Positions 33,357 to 40,754 of a stretch of 64,000 nucleotides of DNA are shown here, one piece after another. The DNA is from Devosia lucknowensis (GTDB lineage Bacteria; Pseudomonadota; Alphaproteobacteria; Rhizobiales; Devosiaceae): contig NZ_FXWK01000002.1 of the NCBI RefSeq assembly GCF_900177655.1, positions 186,001 to 250,000 of the forward strand, given 5' to 3'. How positions within the stretch are numbered: the stretch's first letter is position 1; the number at the start of each line of letters is the position of its first letter. The position numbers and the translations under genes are program-made. The notes beneath the pieces were generated by a model. It was not told the origin of the DNA, ran no database searches, and saw only the letters and a program-made list of their open reading frames with translations.

Positions 33357-34175
33357 ATGACCGACCGCTCGCTCGACGGACTGACGGCGCTGGTCACCGG
33401 CGCCGTCGGGGGTATCGGACAAGCCACTGTGCTTGAACTGGCCGCGCATGGCGCCAATGTGGTTCTGGCCGACCTCGCCGATGCCGAGGACCTGGCATCC
33501 GGCATTGCCGCCCGACATGGGGTCGCTGCGCTTGCGGTGCGGATGGACGTCACCGACGAGAGCAGCATCGCCACTGCGCGCGACCTCGTCGCGGCCCGCT
33601 TCGGCAGGGCCGACATCGTGGTCAACAATGCGGGCATCATGCAGCGCCTCAGCGCCGATCACCACACATTGCCGGCCAGCGATTTCACGCGGATGCTGGC
33701 AGTCCACGTGGCTGGCTCCGCACAGGTCTCGGCCGCATTTCTTCCGGCCATGCGGGACAATCGCTTCGGCCGGATCATCAATCTCTCCTCGGTTATCGGC
33801 CATGTGGGCCTTGGACGGCGGACAGCCTATTCGACCGCGAAGGCGGCCATTGGCGGCCTGACCCGCGGGCTCGCACTCGAAAATGCGCGCTGGGGCGTCA
33901 CCGTCAACGCCATTGCACCGGGCTATGTGATGACCGACGTGCTGCGCGCCAAGATCGCGGCCGGCACGCTGGATTACGACCGTTTCGCAGAGCGATCCGC
34001 CGTCGGCCGCTGGGCCACACCGGACGAAATCGCGCGCGTCATCCGTTTTCTCGCAGAACCCGGTTCGGGCTTCATCACCGGGGTCGACTGGCTCGTGGAT
34101 GGCGGGTTCTCCATCAATGGCAATCCGGGCGAGGACGTGGGCCCGATCGTGCCGTTCGAGGCTATACAGGGATAG
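33357..34175 (+). CDS. Short-chain dehydrogenase/reductase
   Basis: A 272-residue classical SDR. The cofactor motif is VTGAVGGIGQA, with Asp in LADLADAED suggesting NAD preference. NNAG occurs in VNNAGIMQRLS, and the catalytic Ser and Tyr-x-x-x-Lys are in INLSSVIGHVGLGRRTAYSTAKAAIGGL. GFITGVDWLVDGGFSINGN closes the fold. It lies between the hydroxyacid dehydrogenase and the QuiC-like gene with 5 to 10-base gaps. Oxidation of a cyclic polyol such as quinate or shikimate would fit the next gene, but this is only a proposal. Confidence 0.88.
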   Translation: MTDRSLDGLTALVTGAVGGIGQATVLELAAHGANVVLADLADAEDLASGIAARHGVAALAVRMDVTDESSIATARDLVAARFGRADIVVNNAGIMQRLSADHHTLPASDFTRMLAVHVAGSAQVSAAFLPAMRDNRFGRIINLSSVIGHVGLGRRTAYSTAKAAIGGLTRGLALENARWGVTVNAIAPGYVMTDVLRAKIAAGTLDYDRFAERSAVGRWATPDEIARVIRFLAEPGSGFITGVDWLVDGGFSINGNPGEDVGPIVPFEAIQG

Positions 34176-34185
34176 GATAGCGCGC

Positions 34186-36087
34186 ATGAAGACCTCCATC
34201 GCCACTGTCTCGATCAGTGGAGACCTGCGCGAAAAGCTGGACGCCATAGCCGGTGCCGGATTTCATGGCGTGGAAATCTTCGAAAACGACTTCCTGATCT
34301 ACGACGCGTCGCCGCGTGAGGTCGGGCGCATGGTTCGCGACGCCGGCCTGGCGCTCACCCTGTTCCAGCCATTCCGCGATTTCGAGGGCATGCCCGAGCC
34401 GTTCAGGCAACGCGCCTTCGACCGTGCCGAGCGCAAGTTCGACATCATGGGCGAACTGGGCGCGGACCTCATGCTGATCTGTTCGAGCACGTCCCAGGTT
34501 GCCCTGGGCGGCATCGATCGCATCGCCAACGACTTTGCGGAACTGGGTGAGCGCGCGGCAAAACGTGGCCTGCGCGTCGGATACGAGGCATTGGCATGGG
34601 GCCGCCACGTCAGCGACCACCGGGACGCCTGGGAGGTGGTGCGCCGAGCCGATCACGCCAATATCGGACTGGTGCTCGACAGCTTCCACACGCTGTCACG
34701 CCGGATCGACGTCAACTCCATCCGTGCCATTCCGGCCGACAAGATCTTCATCGTGCAGCTGGCCGACGCGCCGGACTTCGACATGGACCTGCTCTACTGG
34801 AGCCGCCACTTCCGGAACATGCCCGGAGAGGGCGACCTGCCAGTCGTCGATTTCATGCGCGCGGTATCGGCGACGGGCTATGACGGGGTGATCTCGCTCG
34901 AGATCTTCAATGACCAGTTCAGGGCCGCCGACAGCCGGGCCGTCGCAGTGGACGGCCAGCGGTCGCTGCTCAATCTGATGGACCAGGTGCAGCGCGCCGA
35001 ACCGCAGCTCGCGATCAACCTGCCCGCCATTGCGCCACCGGTAGAGGTGGAGCGCGTCGAGTTCGTGGAGTTCACGGCCGACCGCCATGCCGCCGAGCCG
35101 CTGGTCGCCATGCTCGGCGCGATGGGTTTCCGCCACACCGGCCAGCATCGCAGCAAGGACGTCGCGCGCTACGAGCAGGGCGGGATCTCGGTCGTCGTCA
35201 ACAGCGACAGTCGCGGCCTCGCCCATCGGACCTTCCAGACCCGTGGTCTCAGCGCCTACGCCTTTGGCGTCCGGGTGCCAGATGCCGCGGCGGCGCTCGA
35301 TCGTGCCGTGGCCCTTGGCGCAAAACCGTTCACGCAGAACCTTAAGAGCGATGACCTGAACCTGCCCGCAGTGAAAGGGGTCGGGGGCGGCCTCGTCTAC
35401 TTCTTCGATGACAGCGAGGCGCTGGCGAAGGTGTGGGACACCGAGTTCGTTGCGCTGGGCAGTCCCGAACCGATTGCCGATGCCGGGCTGGGGCGGTTCG
35501 ACCATATCGCCCAGTCCATGCCCTATGACGAGATGCTGCGCTGGCTGCTGTTTTATTCGTCCACCCTCAAGGTGGAGAAAACCCCACTCGTCGACATCAT
35601 CGACCCCTCTGGACTGGTGCGTAGCCAGGTGGTTCAGAACGATGACCGAAGCCTCCGCATCACGATGAACGGGGCAGAAAATCCGGCGACCGTGGCTGGG
35701 CAATTCCTGGCCGAGACGCTGGGCGCGGGCATTCAGCACCTCGCCTTTGCCAGCGACGACATCTTCGCCACCGCCGAAATCCTCCAGAGCCGGGGCTTCG
35801 TTCCGCTGCAGATTTCGCCCAACTACTATGAGGATCTTGAAGCGCGCTTCGGCCTCGACCCCGATTTCGTGGCCCGCCTCAAGCGCCATCAGATCATGTA
35901 TGACGAAGATGCCGGGGGGCGTTACCTCCAGCTCTACAGCCCGATCCTGAGCGGCGGCTTCTTCTTCGAGATCGTCGAGCGTCAGGGATATGACGGGTAT
36001 GGCGCAGCCAATGCCATTTTCCGCATTGCGGCGCAGCGCCGCCTCGTTGGCTCCCGCGCCATGCAGTCAGGACGCGCCGCGACCTGA
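34186..36087 (+). CDS. quiC: QuiC-like 3-dehydroshikimate dehydratase fused to an HPPD-like domain
   Basis: 633 residues from the ATG at 34186; an in-frame start at 34099 would overlap the SDR deeply. Residues 1-280 form a TIM barrel with the metal ligands of 3-dehydroshikimate dehydratases: Glu in VGYEALAWG, Asp in LVLDSFHTL, Gln in IVQLADAPDF and Glu in SLEIFND. Residues about 290-620 are a glyoxalase-fold, 4-hydroxyphenylpyruvate-dioxygenase-like domain with His in FDHIAQSM, His in IQHLAFAS and Glu in GFFFEIVERQ. Pseudomonas QuiC has the same two-domain plan and turns 3-dehydroshikimate into protocatechuate. The role of the second domain is not established. Confidence 0.88.
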   Translation: MKTSIATVSISGDLREKLDAIAGAGFHGVEIFENDFLIYDASPREVGRMVRDAGLALTLFQPFRDFEGMPEPFRQRAFDRAERKFDIMGELGADLMLICSSTSQVALGGIDRIANDFAELGERAAKRGLRVGYEALAWGRHVSDHRDAWEVVRRADHANIGLVLDSFHTLSRRIDVNSIRAIPADKIFIVQLADAPDFDMDLLYWSRHFRNMPGEGDLPVVDFMRAVSATGYDGVISLEIFNDQFRAADSRAVAVDGQRSLLNLMDQVQRAEPQLAINLPAIAPPVEVERVEFVEFTADRHAAEPLVAMLGAMGFRHTGQHRSKDVARYEQGGISVVVNSDSRGLAHRTFQTRGLSAYAFGVRVPDAAAALDRAVALGAKPFTQNLKSDDLNLPAVKGVGGGLVYFFDDSEALAKVWDTEFVALGSPEPIADAGLGRFDHIAQSMPYDEMLRWLLFYSSTLKVEKTPLVDIIDPSGLVRSQVVQNDDRSLRITMNGAENPATVAGQFLAETLGAGIQHLAFASDDIFATAEILQSRGFVPLQISPNYYEDLEARFGLDPDFVARLKRHQIMYDEDAGGRYLQLYSPILSGGFFFEIVERQGYDGYGAANAIFRIAAQRRLVGSRAMQSGRAAT

Positions 36088-36120
36088 CCGAGGCCTTCCC
36101 AGATCGTCGCGACACAAGAT

Positions 36121-36143
36121 ACCCGCGCCGGTCGGGCGCGGGT
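36121..36143. terminator. Bidirectional terminator between two convergent operons
   Basis: Perfect 9-base GC-rich inverted repeat ACCCGCGCC / GGCGCGGGT with a 5-base loop, between the stops of the QuiC-like gene (plus strand) and the second tctA (minus strand). It can serve both directions, though the T-runs are poor. Confidence 0.7.
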
Positions 36144-36158
36144 GTCAACTTGGGCGGA

Positions 36159-37688
36159 TCAGCGCGCCGGGTTTTCAGCGAGCGCCTGGGCCGACAGTTT
36201 CGACCGCCGGTTGCGAATGGCGGAATAGACGGTCCAGACCAGAAGCGCGGCAGTGATGGCCAGCACCGTCGCCGAGATCGGGCGATCGATGAAGGTCGAG
36301 AAATTGCCCCGCGACATCAGCATGGACCGGCGGAAATGTTCTTCCATGAGCGGCCCTAGGACGAAGCCCAGCAGGAGCGGCGCAGCCGGCCAGTCGAAGA
36401 TGCGCATCAGGTATCCGAGCATACCGAAACAGACGACCAGCCACACATCGAAGGCTGAATTGCTGACCGTGTATGTGCCGATGCAGATGAACATCAGAAC
36501 AGCTGGATAGAGCAAGTGATAGGGGATCATCAGCAGCCGCACCCATACCCCGATCAGCGGCACGTTGAGGATGACCAGCATCAGATTGCCGATCCAGAAG
36601 CTCATGATCAGCCCCCAGAACAGCGCCGGCTGTTCGGACACGAGGCTCGGTCCGGGGGAGATGCCGTGGATCATCAGGGCACCCAGCATCAGGGCCATGG
36701 TCGGGCTGCCGGGAATGCCGAGTGACAGCGTGGGAATAAAGGATGTCTGATCGGCCGAGTTGTTCGACGATTCGGGCGCCATGATGCCTTCGATGGCGCC
36801 CTTGCCGAACCGCTCGGGCTCGCGGGCGACACGCTTTTCGACCGCATAGGACATGAAGGCTGCAACCGATGGGCCCGTGCCCGGCAGCGTGCCGAAGAAG
36901 GCGCCGATGCCCGAGCCACGAGCCATGGGTGCCCACGAGCGCCGAACATCGTCCTTTGTTGGCTTCATGGCCTTGAACTTGACGCTTGCAGGATCGATGT
37001 CGCCGACCTTGATCTTGCGCACCGAGCCGATGATTTCGGCGACGCCGAATATGCCCATGGCAAGCGCCACCAGATTGATTGCGTCGGTCAGTTCGAGAAT
37101 GCCGAAGGAGAAACGCGGCGTGCCGGTATAGATATCGGCGCCCACCGTGCCGCACATGATGCCAAGAACGACCATGGCGAGCCCCTTGACCGCCGACCCC
37201 TCGGATATGGTCGAGGCGGCCACGAGACCCAGGATCATCAGCGAGAAGTATTCGGCCGAGCCGAATTGCAGCGCATAGGATGCGATCACCGGTGCGAACA
37301 TCATGAGCAGCATGATGCCGATGGAGCCGCCGATAAAGGACGCCACGGTGGTCATCAGGAGGGCAACGCCACCCCTGCCCTGCCGGGCCATGGGATAGCC
37401 ATCGAGACAGGTCACGGCATTGGCGGGAGAGCCGGGAATGTTGAGCAGGATCGAGGCGGTATTTCCGCCATAGCTCGACCCGTACCAGATGCCGGCGAGC
37501 ATGATGAGCGCCGTCGTGGGATCGAGATAGAAGGTGAGCGGAAACAGCAACGACATGGCGGCCAGGTGGCCGATGCCGGGAATGACGCCGACCAACGTTC
37601 CCAGGAACACGCCTAGAAAGCAGTAAAGCAAGTTCTGCCAGGTCAGGGCGGTGTCGAGACCGAGCGCAATATTGGAAAATATATCCAT
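36159..37688 (-). CDS. tctA: Tripartite tricarboxylate transporter large permease (TctA family), second system
   Basis: 509 residues. TctA motifs include VGVIPGIGHLAAMSLLFPLTFYLDPTTALIMLAGIWYGSSYGGNTASILLNIPGSPANAVTCLDGYPM and GTLPGTGPSVAAFMSYAVEKRVAREPERFGKGAIEGIMAPESSNNSADQTSFIPTLSLGIPGSPT. The first motif has the Asn-rich GSSYGGNTASILLN typical of citrate-type TctA and differs from the other copy in this window. The two are therefore paralogues of different subgroups, not a recent duplication. It is last in the minus-strand tctC-tctB-tctA operon and 13 bases after tctB. Confidence 0.94.
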   Translation of the reverse strand: MDIFSNIALGLDTALTWQNLLYCFLGVFLGTLVGVIPGIGHLAAMSLLFPLTFYLDPTTALIMLAGIWYGSSYGGNTASILLNIPGSPANAVTCLDGYPMARQGRGGVALLMTTVASFIGGSIGIMLLMMFAPVIASYALQFGSAEYFSLMILGLVAASTISEGSAVKGLAMVVLGIMCGTVGADIYTGTPRFSFGILELTDAINLVALAMGIFGVAEIIGSVRKIKVGDIDPASVKFKAMKPTKDDVRRSWAPMARGSGIGAFFGTLPGTGPSVAAFMSYAVEKRVAREPERFGKGAIEGIMAPESSNNSADQTSFIPTLSLGIPGSPTMALMLGALMIHGISPGPSLVSEQPALFWGLIMSFWIGNLMLVILNVPLIGVWVRLLMIPYHLLYPAVLMFICIGTYTVSNSAFDVWLVVCFGMLGYLMRIFDWPAAPLLLGFVLGPLMEEHFRRSMLMSRGNFSTFIDRPISATVLAITAALLVWTVYSAIRNRRSKLSAQALAENPAR

Positions 37689-37701
37689 GGGAATGCCCCT
37701 C

Positions 37702-38151
37702 CTAGAAGGGCCAGCGGAACATCGGGATCGGCAAGCCCAGCCCGACGCTGAAGATCAGCCAGGACATGAGGCAGAGCGACCCGGTGAGAATGATCAGGCT
37801 GACCGGACGGATCTTGAGTTCGGCGAGCGATGAGATCACGACCACGGCGATAACAGCAGGAAGCAGGCCAAGCGGACGCACCATGAGGGCAAAGGCGGCC
37901 ACGCCGCTGAGTACAAAGATCGGCGTCCAGATACGGATTTCGGGCATGACGCCCGGTCGGAAAAATGCAGGCACGGCCTGCATGATGCCAAAGCCGGCGA
38001 GAATGATGCCGAGCGCCACCGGAAACATGCCCGGGCCCATGCGGTTGATGGAGCCCAGTTCATAATTGGCGAAGGCGTATCCGGAGAAGGCGAGCCCGAC
38101 GAGGATCAGCAGGGCTCCGCCCATGATGTCCCGATAATCACGCGACAGCAT
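37702..38151 (-). CDS. tctB: Tripartite tricarboxylate transporter small membrane subunit (TctB family), second system
   Basis: 149 residues from the ATG at 38151, which lies 7 bases after AAAGGAG. An ATG two codons earlier touches that site, and the longer frame to 38280 has no membrane or signal character. Four helices are visible, beginning DIMGGALLILVGLAFSGYAFANY. The motif ELGSINRMGPGMFPVALGIILAGFG is the TctB hallmark. It forms the membrane complex with the TctA encoded next. Confidence 0.88.
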   Translation of the reverse strand: MLSRDYRDIMGGALLILVGLAFSGYAFANYELGSINRMGPGMFPVALGIILAGFGIMQAVPAFFRPGVMPEIRIWTPIFVLSGVAAFALMVRPLGLLPAVIAVVVISSLAELKIRPVSLIILTGSLCLMSWLIFSVGLGLPIPMFRWPF

Positions 38152-38201
38152 GCACATGCTCCTTTGAGAGGATGCGGTATGACGGATGGAAAGGAAAGGA
38201 A

Positions 38202-38232
38202 ACCGGGGCGCCCCGAATGGAAGCGCCCCGGT
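38202..38232 (-). terminator. Hairpin between second tctC and tctB
   Basis: Perfect 10-base inverted repeat ACCGGGGCGC / GCGCCCCGGT with an 11-base loop, 5 bases after the tctC stop. It is the same arrangement as at 28699-28724 in the other tct operon, though the sequences differ. Confidence 0.7.
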
Positions 38233-38237
38233 GGAGA

Positions 38238-39209
38238 TCAGTTGGCGTAGACGCCGGCCGCTTCGATGATCGGCCGCCACAGGTCGATCTCGCTGCGCAC
38301 CTTGGCTTCCAGTGCCTCGGAGGTGGCGTCCTCGGCAGAGGACGGGCTCGTGCCCAGATCGGCGAAGCGCTCGATGACGGTGGGGTCGGCGAGGGCAACC
38401 TGGAGGGCTTCGGAAAGCCGGGCAACGATTGCCTCGTCGGTGCCGGATGGCGCGTATAGGCCATGCCAGATCGAGACGCCGAACTCGGGCAGTCCGCCTT
38501 CCGCGGTCGTCGGCAGGTCGGGGAGACTGTCGAGGCGTTCCGGGACGGTCACAGCAAAGGCCTTGATCGAGCCGTCACGGATCTGGGTGGTGGTGTTGGT
38601 GGTCTGGTCGCACATCAGATCGACCTGGCCGCCCATGAGATCGGTCACGGCCGGACCGGTGCCCTGGTAGGGAATGGGCGTAAGCTGGGTGTCGATGGCA
38701 TTCATGAACAGCAGGCCGCAAAGGTGGCTCGCCGCGCCGATGCCGGCATTGGCGTAGAGCACCGCCTCGCCTTCGGTCTTGGCCCACTCGATGACCTCCT
38801 CGAGCGAATTCTGCTCGAGGTCCGAACGGCCGACGAAGACCATGGGCACTTCGGTCACCAGCCCGACATATTCGAAGTCTTCGGTCGCGCTGTAGGGAAG
38901 CTCACGATAGAGCGTCTCGGCAGTGGCCATACCGATGTGGTGCAGCAGCAGCGTATAGCCATTGGCTTCTGCCTGGGCCACGCGGGCGGCACCCAGGGTG
39001 CCACCGGCACCGCCGACATTCTCGACGACGATGTTCTGGCCCAGATCTTCGCTCATGGCGCGAGCGACGAGGCGCGTCACCGTATCGGTGGGGCCGCCGG
39101 CCGCGAAGGGAACGACGATGGTGATGGGCTGGGTCGGGTAGGACTGAGCAAAGGCAGTGGTGCCTGCGAGAGCGGCCAGACCTGCGGCGAGAACGAGCGG
39201 CTTGATCAT
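38238..39209 (-). CDS. tctC: Tripartite tricarboxylate transporter substrate-binding protein (TctC family), second system
   Basis: 323 residues with the signal peptide MIKPLVLAAGLAALAGTTAFAQ. The mature protein starts with SYPTQPITIVVPFAAGGPTDTVTRLVARAMSEDLGQNIVVENVGGAGGTLGAARVA, the classic Bug/TctC ligand loop. It is the first gene of an operon with TctB and TctA. The DctB/DctD-type two-component genes lie 183 bases upstream in the same orientation, so the signal they sense is probably this transporter's substrate. Confidence 0.94.
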   Translation of the reverse strand: MIKPLVLAAGLAALAGTTAFAQSYPTQPITIVVPFAAGGPTDTVTRLVARAMSEDLGQNIVVENVGGAGGTLGAARVAQAEANGYTLLLHHIGMATAETLYRELPYSATEDFEYVGLVTEVPMVFVGRSDLEQNSLEEVIEWAKTEGEAVLYANAGIGAASHLCGLLFMNAIDTQLTPIPYQGTGPAVTDLMGGQVDLMCDQTTNTTTQIRDGSIKAFAVTVPERLDSLPDLPTTAEGGLPEFGVSIWHGLYAPSGTDEAIVARLSEALQVALADPTVIERFADLGTSPSSAEDATSEALEAKVRSEIDLWRPIIEAAGVYAN

Positions 39210-39257
39210 GAAAACGGAACTCCTCCGGTTTTGCGTTAGGCCTTCTTTGGGCCCGGT

Positions 39258-39271
39258 GCCGCATCAACCCC
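39258..39271 (-). promoter_or_regulatory. Weak sigma-54-like element before the second tctC
   Basis: On the minus strand a GG and a GC dinucleotide are separated by 10 bases, as in -24/-12 promoters, about 50 bases before tctC. The flanking bases match the consensus poorly. It is listed only because the upstream regulator belongs to the sigma-54 activator family. Confidence 0.2.
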
Positions 39272-39373
39272 GAGGTCCACCGGCCCTGACAACCGGCATC
39301 GGGCAGCGCCAAGCGCTTTTTCATGACCCTGTTCCGACAAATGGGTCGATTAGGTAACATCGGCCTGCAGCCA

Positions 39374-39391
39374 TGGGTCGGAAACGACCCA
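39374..39391. promoter_or_regulatory. Inverted repeat, candidate DctD-type activator site
   Basis: Perfect 7-base repeat TGGGTCG / CGACCCA around GAAA, immediately after the regulator's stop and about 165 bases before the tctC start. Another TGGGTCG lies at 39342-39348, and a GACCC half site lies near 39325. Clustered half sites at this distance are what an upstream activating sequence of an NtrC-family regulator looks like. It could instead be a simple transcription terminator of the regulator gene. Confidence 0.45.
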
Positions 39392-39392
39392 A

Positions 39393-40754
39393 TCAGGCCT
39401 CGCTTGATCCGTCATCGACAAAGCCACGACGCTCGAGGCCATGGCGACGCATCTTCATGTAGAGCGCCTTTCGGGACAGCCCGAGGGATTCGTAGACCGG
39501 CTTGACCCTTCCCCCATGGGCTGCAAGGGCGTTTGCTATGATGGCCTTTTCGGCCGCCGCCATGCGCTCGGAAAGGCTCGCACTGCTGTTTTCAGCCACT
39601 ACCGGTCCGGTCTCGGAGGAGAGCCCGAGGCCAAGCCCGAAACGGTCTGCGGCATTGCGCAGCTCGCGGACATTGCCACGCCAATCGCGTTCGGCCACTG
39701 CGGCCAGAACCTGCGGCGAGACGTCCACCGGTTCGCGGCGATACCGCGCGGCGGCCTCTCCGACAAGCTTGAGAAACAACATGGGGATGTCCTCGGCGCG
39801 TTGCGACAAAGCCGGGATGCGCAGGGTGATGACATTGAGCCGGTAAAGCAGTTCAGCCATAAAACGACCGGCGACAACTTCATCCTCGAGGTCGACCTTG
39901 CTGGTGGCGATGAAGCGCACATCGAGCGGAAAGGCCTCGCTGGTGCCCAGACGCGTGATGGCACGCTCCTCGAACACGCGCAGAAGCTTGGCCTGCACAT
40001 CGACCGGCATGGCGCCAATGTCGTCGAGCAGAATGGTGCCGCCGCGCGCCAGCTCGAACTTGCCGAAGCGGGCCCGCAGTGCTCCCGGAAACGCGCCGGC
40101 TTCATGCCCGAACAATTCGCTTTCGATCAACCCGGAGGGAAGCGCCGCGCAATTTATGGCGACGAAGGGCTTGCCAGCGCGCCCGGACAGATCGTGCAGC
40201 GCGCGCGCCGCGACTTCCTTGCCGACACCCACGTCGCCCACGATCAGTACGTCGGCATCGGTCGGCCCAACGGCGCGCAATTTATGGCGAAGGTCGATCA
40301 TCGCCGAAGATCGGCCGGTCAGGCGCTGCTCGAGGTCGTCGGGATGTCCGGCCGCTGCGCGGAGGATGCGATTTTCCAGCACCAACCGCCGCCGATCCAT
40401 GGCACGGGCGCTGATATCGGACAGGTCGGTGTTGGAGAAAGGCTTCTCGACGAAGTCGTAGGCGCCTTCGCGGATGGCACGGACCGCCAGCTGCACGTCG
40501 CCGTGGCCAGTCACGAGGATCACCGGAATATCGGGATCGAGATCGCGGATGCGGGCCATCAGCGTCATGCCGTCCATGCCCGGCATGCGGATATCGGAAA
40601 CGACGATGCCGTTGAACCCGAAGCCGACGCGATGCAGCGCCTCCTCGGCATTTTCGAGGCTGCGCACGGCAAAGCCGGCGAGCTCAAGCGCTAGCGCGGT
40701 GGCGATCCGCATTTCCTCGTCGTCCTCGACGAGCAGAATTTCGCCTTGCTTCAT
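39393..40754 (-). CDS. dctD: NtrC/DctD-family two-component response regulator with altered AAA+ motifs
   Basis: 453 residues. The receiver domain (1-120) has the acidic pocket at 10-12, phospho-acceptor Asp54 (VVSDIRMPGMDG) and Lys104. The AAA+ domain has Walker A GDVGVGKE (173-180). The sigma-54 contact loop reads GAFPGA (220-225) instead of GAFTGA, and Walker B is LLDDIG (Asp244, Asp245) where DE is usual. The Fis-type helix-turn-helix is near the C-terminus (VKPVYESLGLSRKALYMKMRRHGL). It resembles DctD regulators of dicarboxylate uptake. It overlaps the sensor kinase gene by ATGA and lies upstream of tctC. Whether it still works with sigma-54 is open. Confidence 0.88.
   Translation of the reverse strand: MKQGEILLVEDDEEMRIATALALELAGFAVRSLENAEEALHRVGFGFNGIVVSDIRMPGMDGMTLMARIRDLDPDIPVILVTGHGDVQLAVRAIREGAYDFVEKPFSNTDLSDISARAMDRRRLVLENRILRAAAGHPDDLEQRLTGRSSAMIDLRHKLRAVGPTDADVLIVGDVGVGKEVAARALHDLSGRAGKPFVAINCAALPSGLIESELFGHEAGAFPGALRARFGKFELARGGTILLDDIGAMPVDVQAKLLRVFEERAITRLGTSEAFPLDVRFIATSKVDLEDEVVAGRFMAELLYRLNVITLRIPALSQRAEDIPMLFLKLVGEAAARYRREPVDVSPQVLAAVAERDWRGNVRELRNAADRFGLGLGLSSETGPVVAENSSASLSERMAAAEKAIIANALAAHGGRVKPVYESLGLSRKALYMKMRRHGLERRGFVDDGSSEA

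Noticed and set aside
39296..39310. Possible -24/-12 sigma-54 promoter with TTGGCGC before tctC
   Set aside because: The GG to GC spacing is 11 instead of 10 bases and the -12 part does not match.
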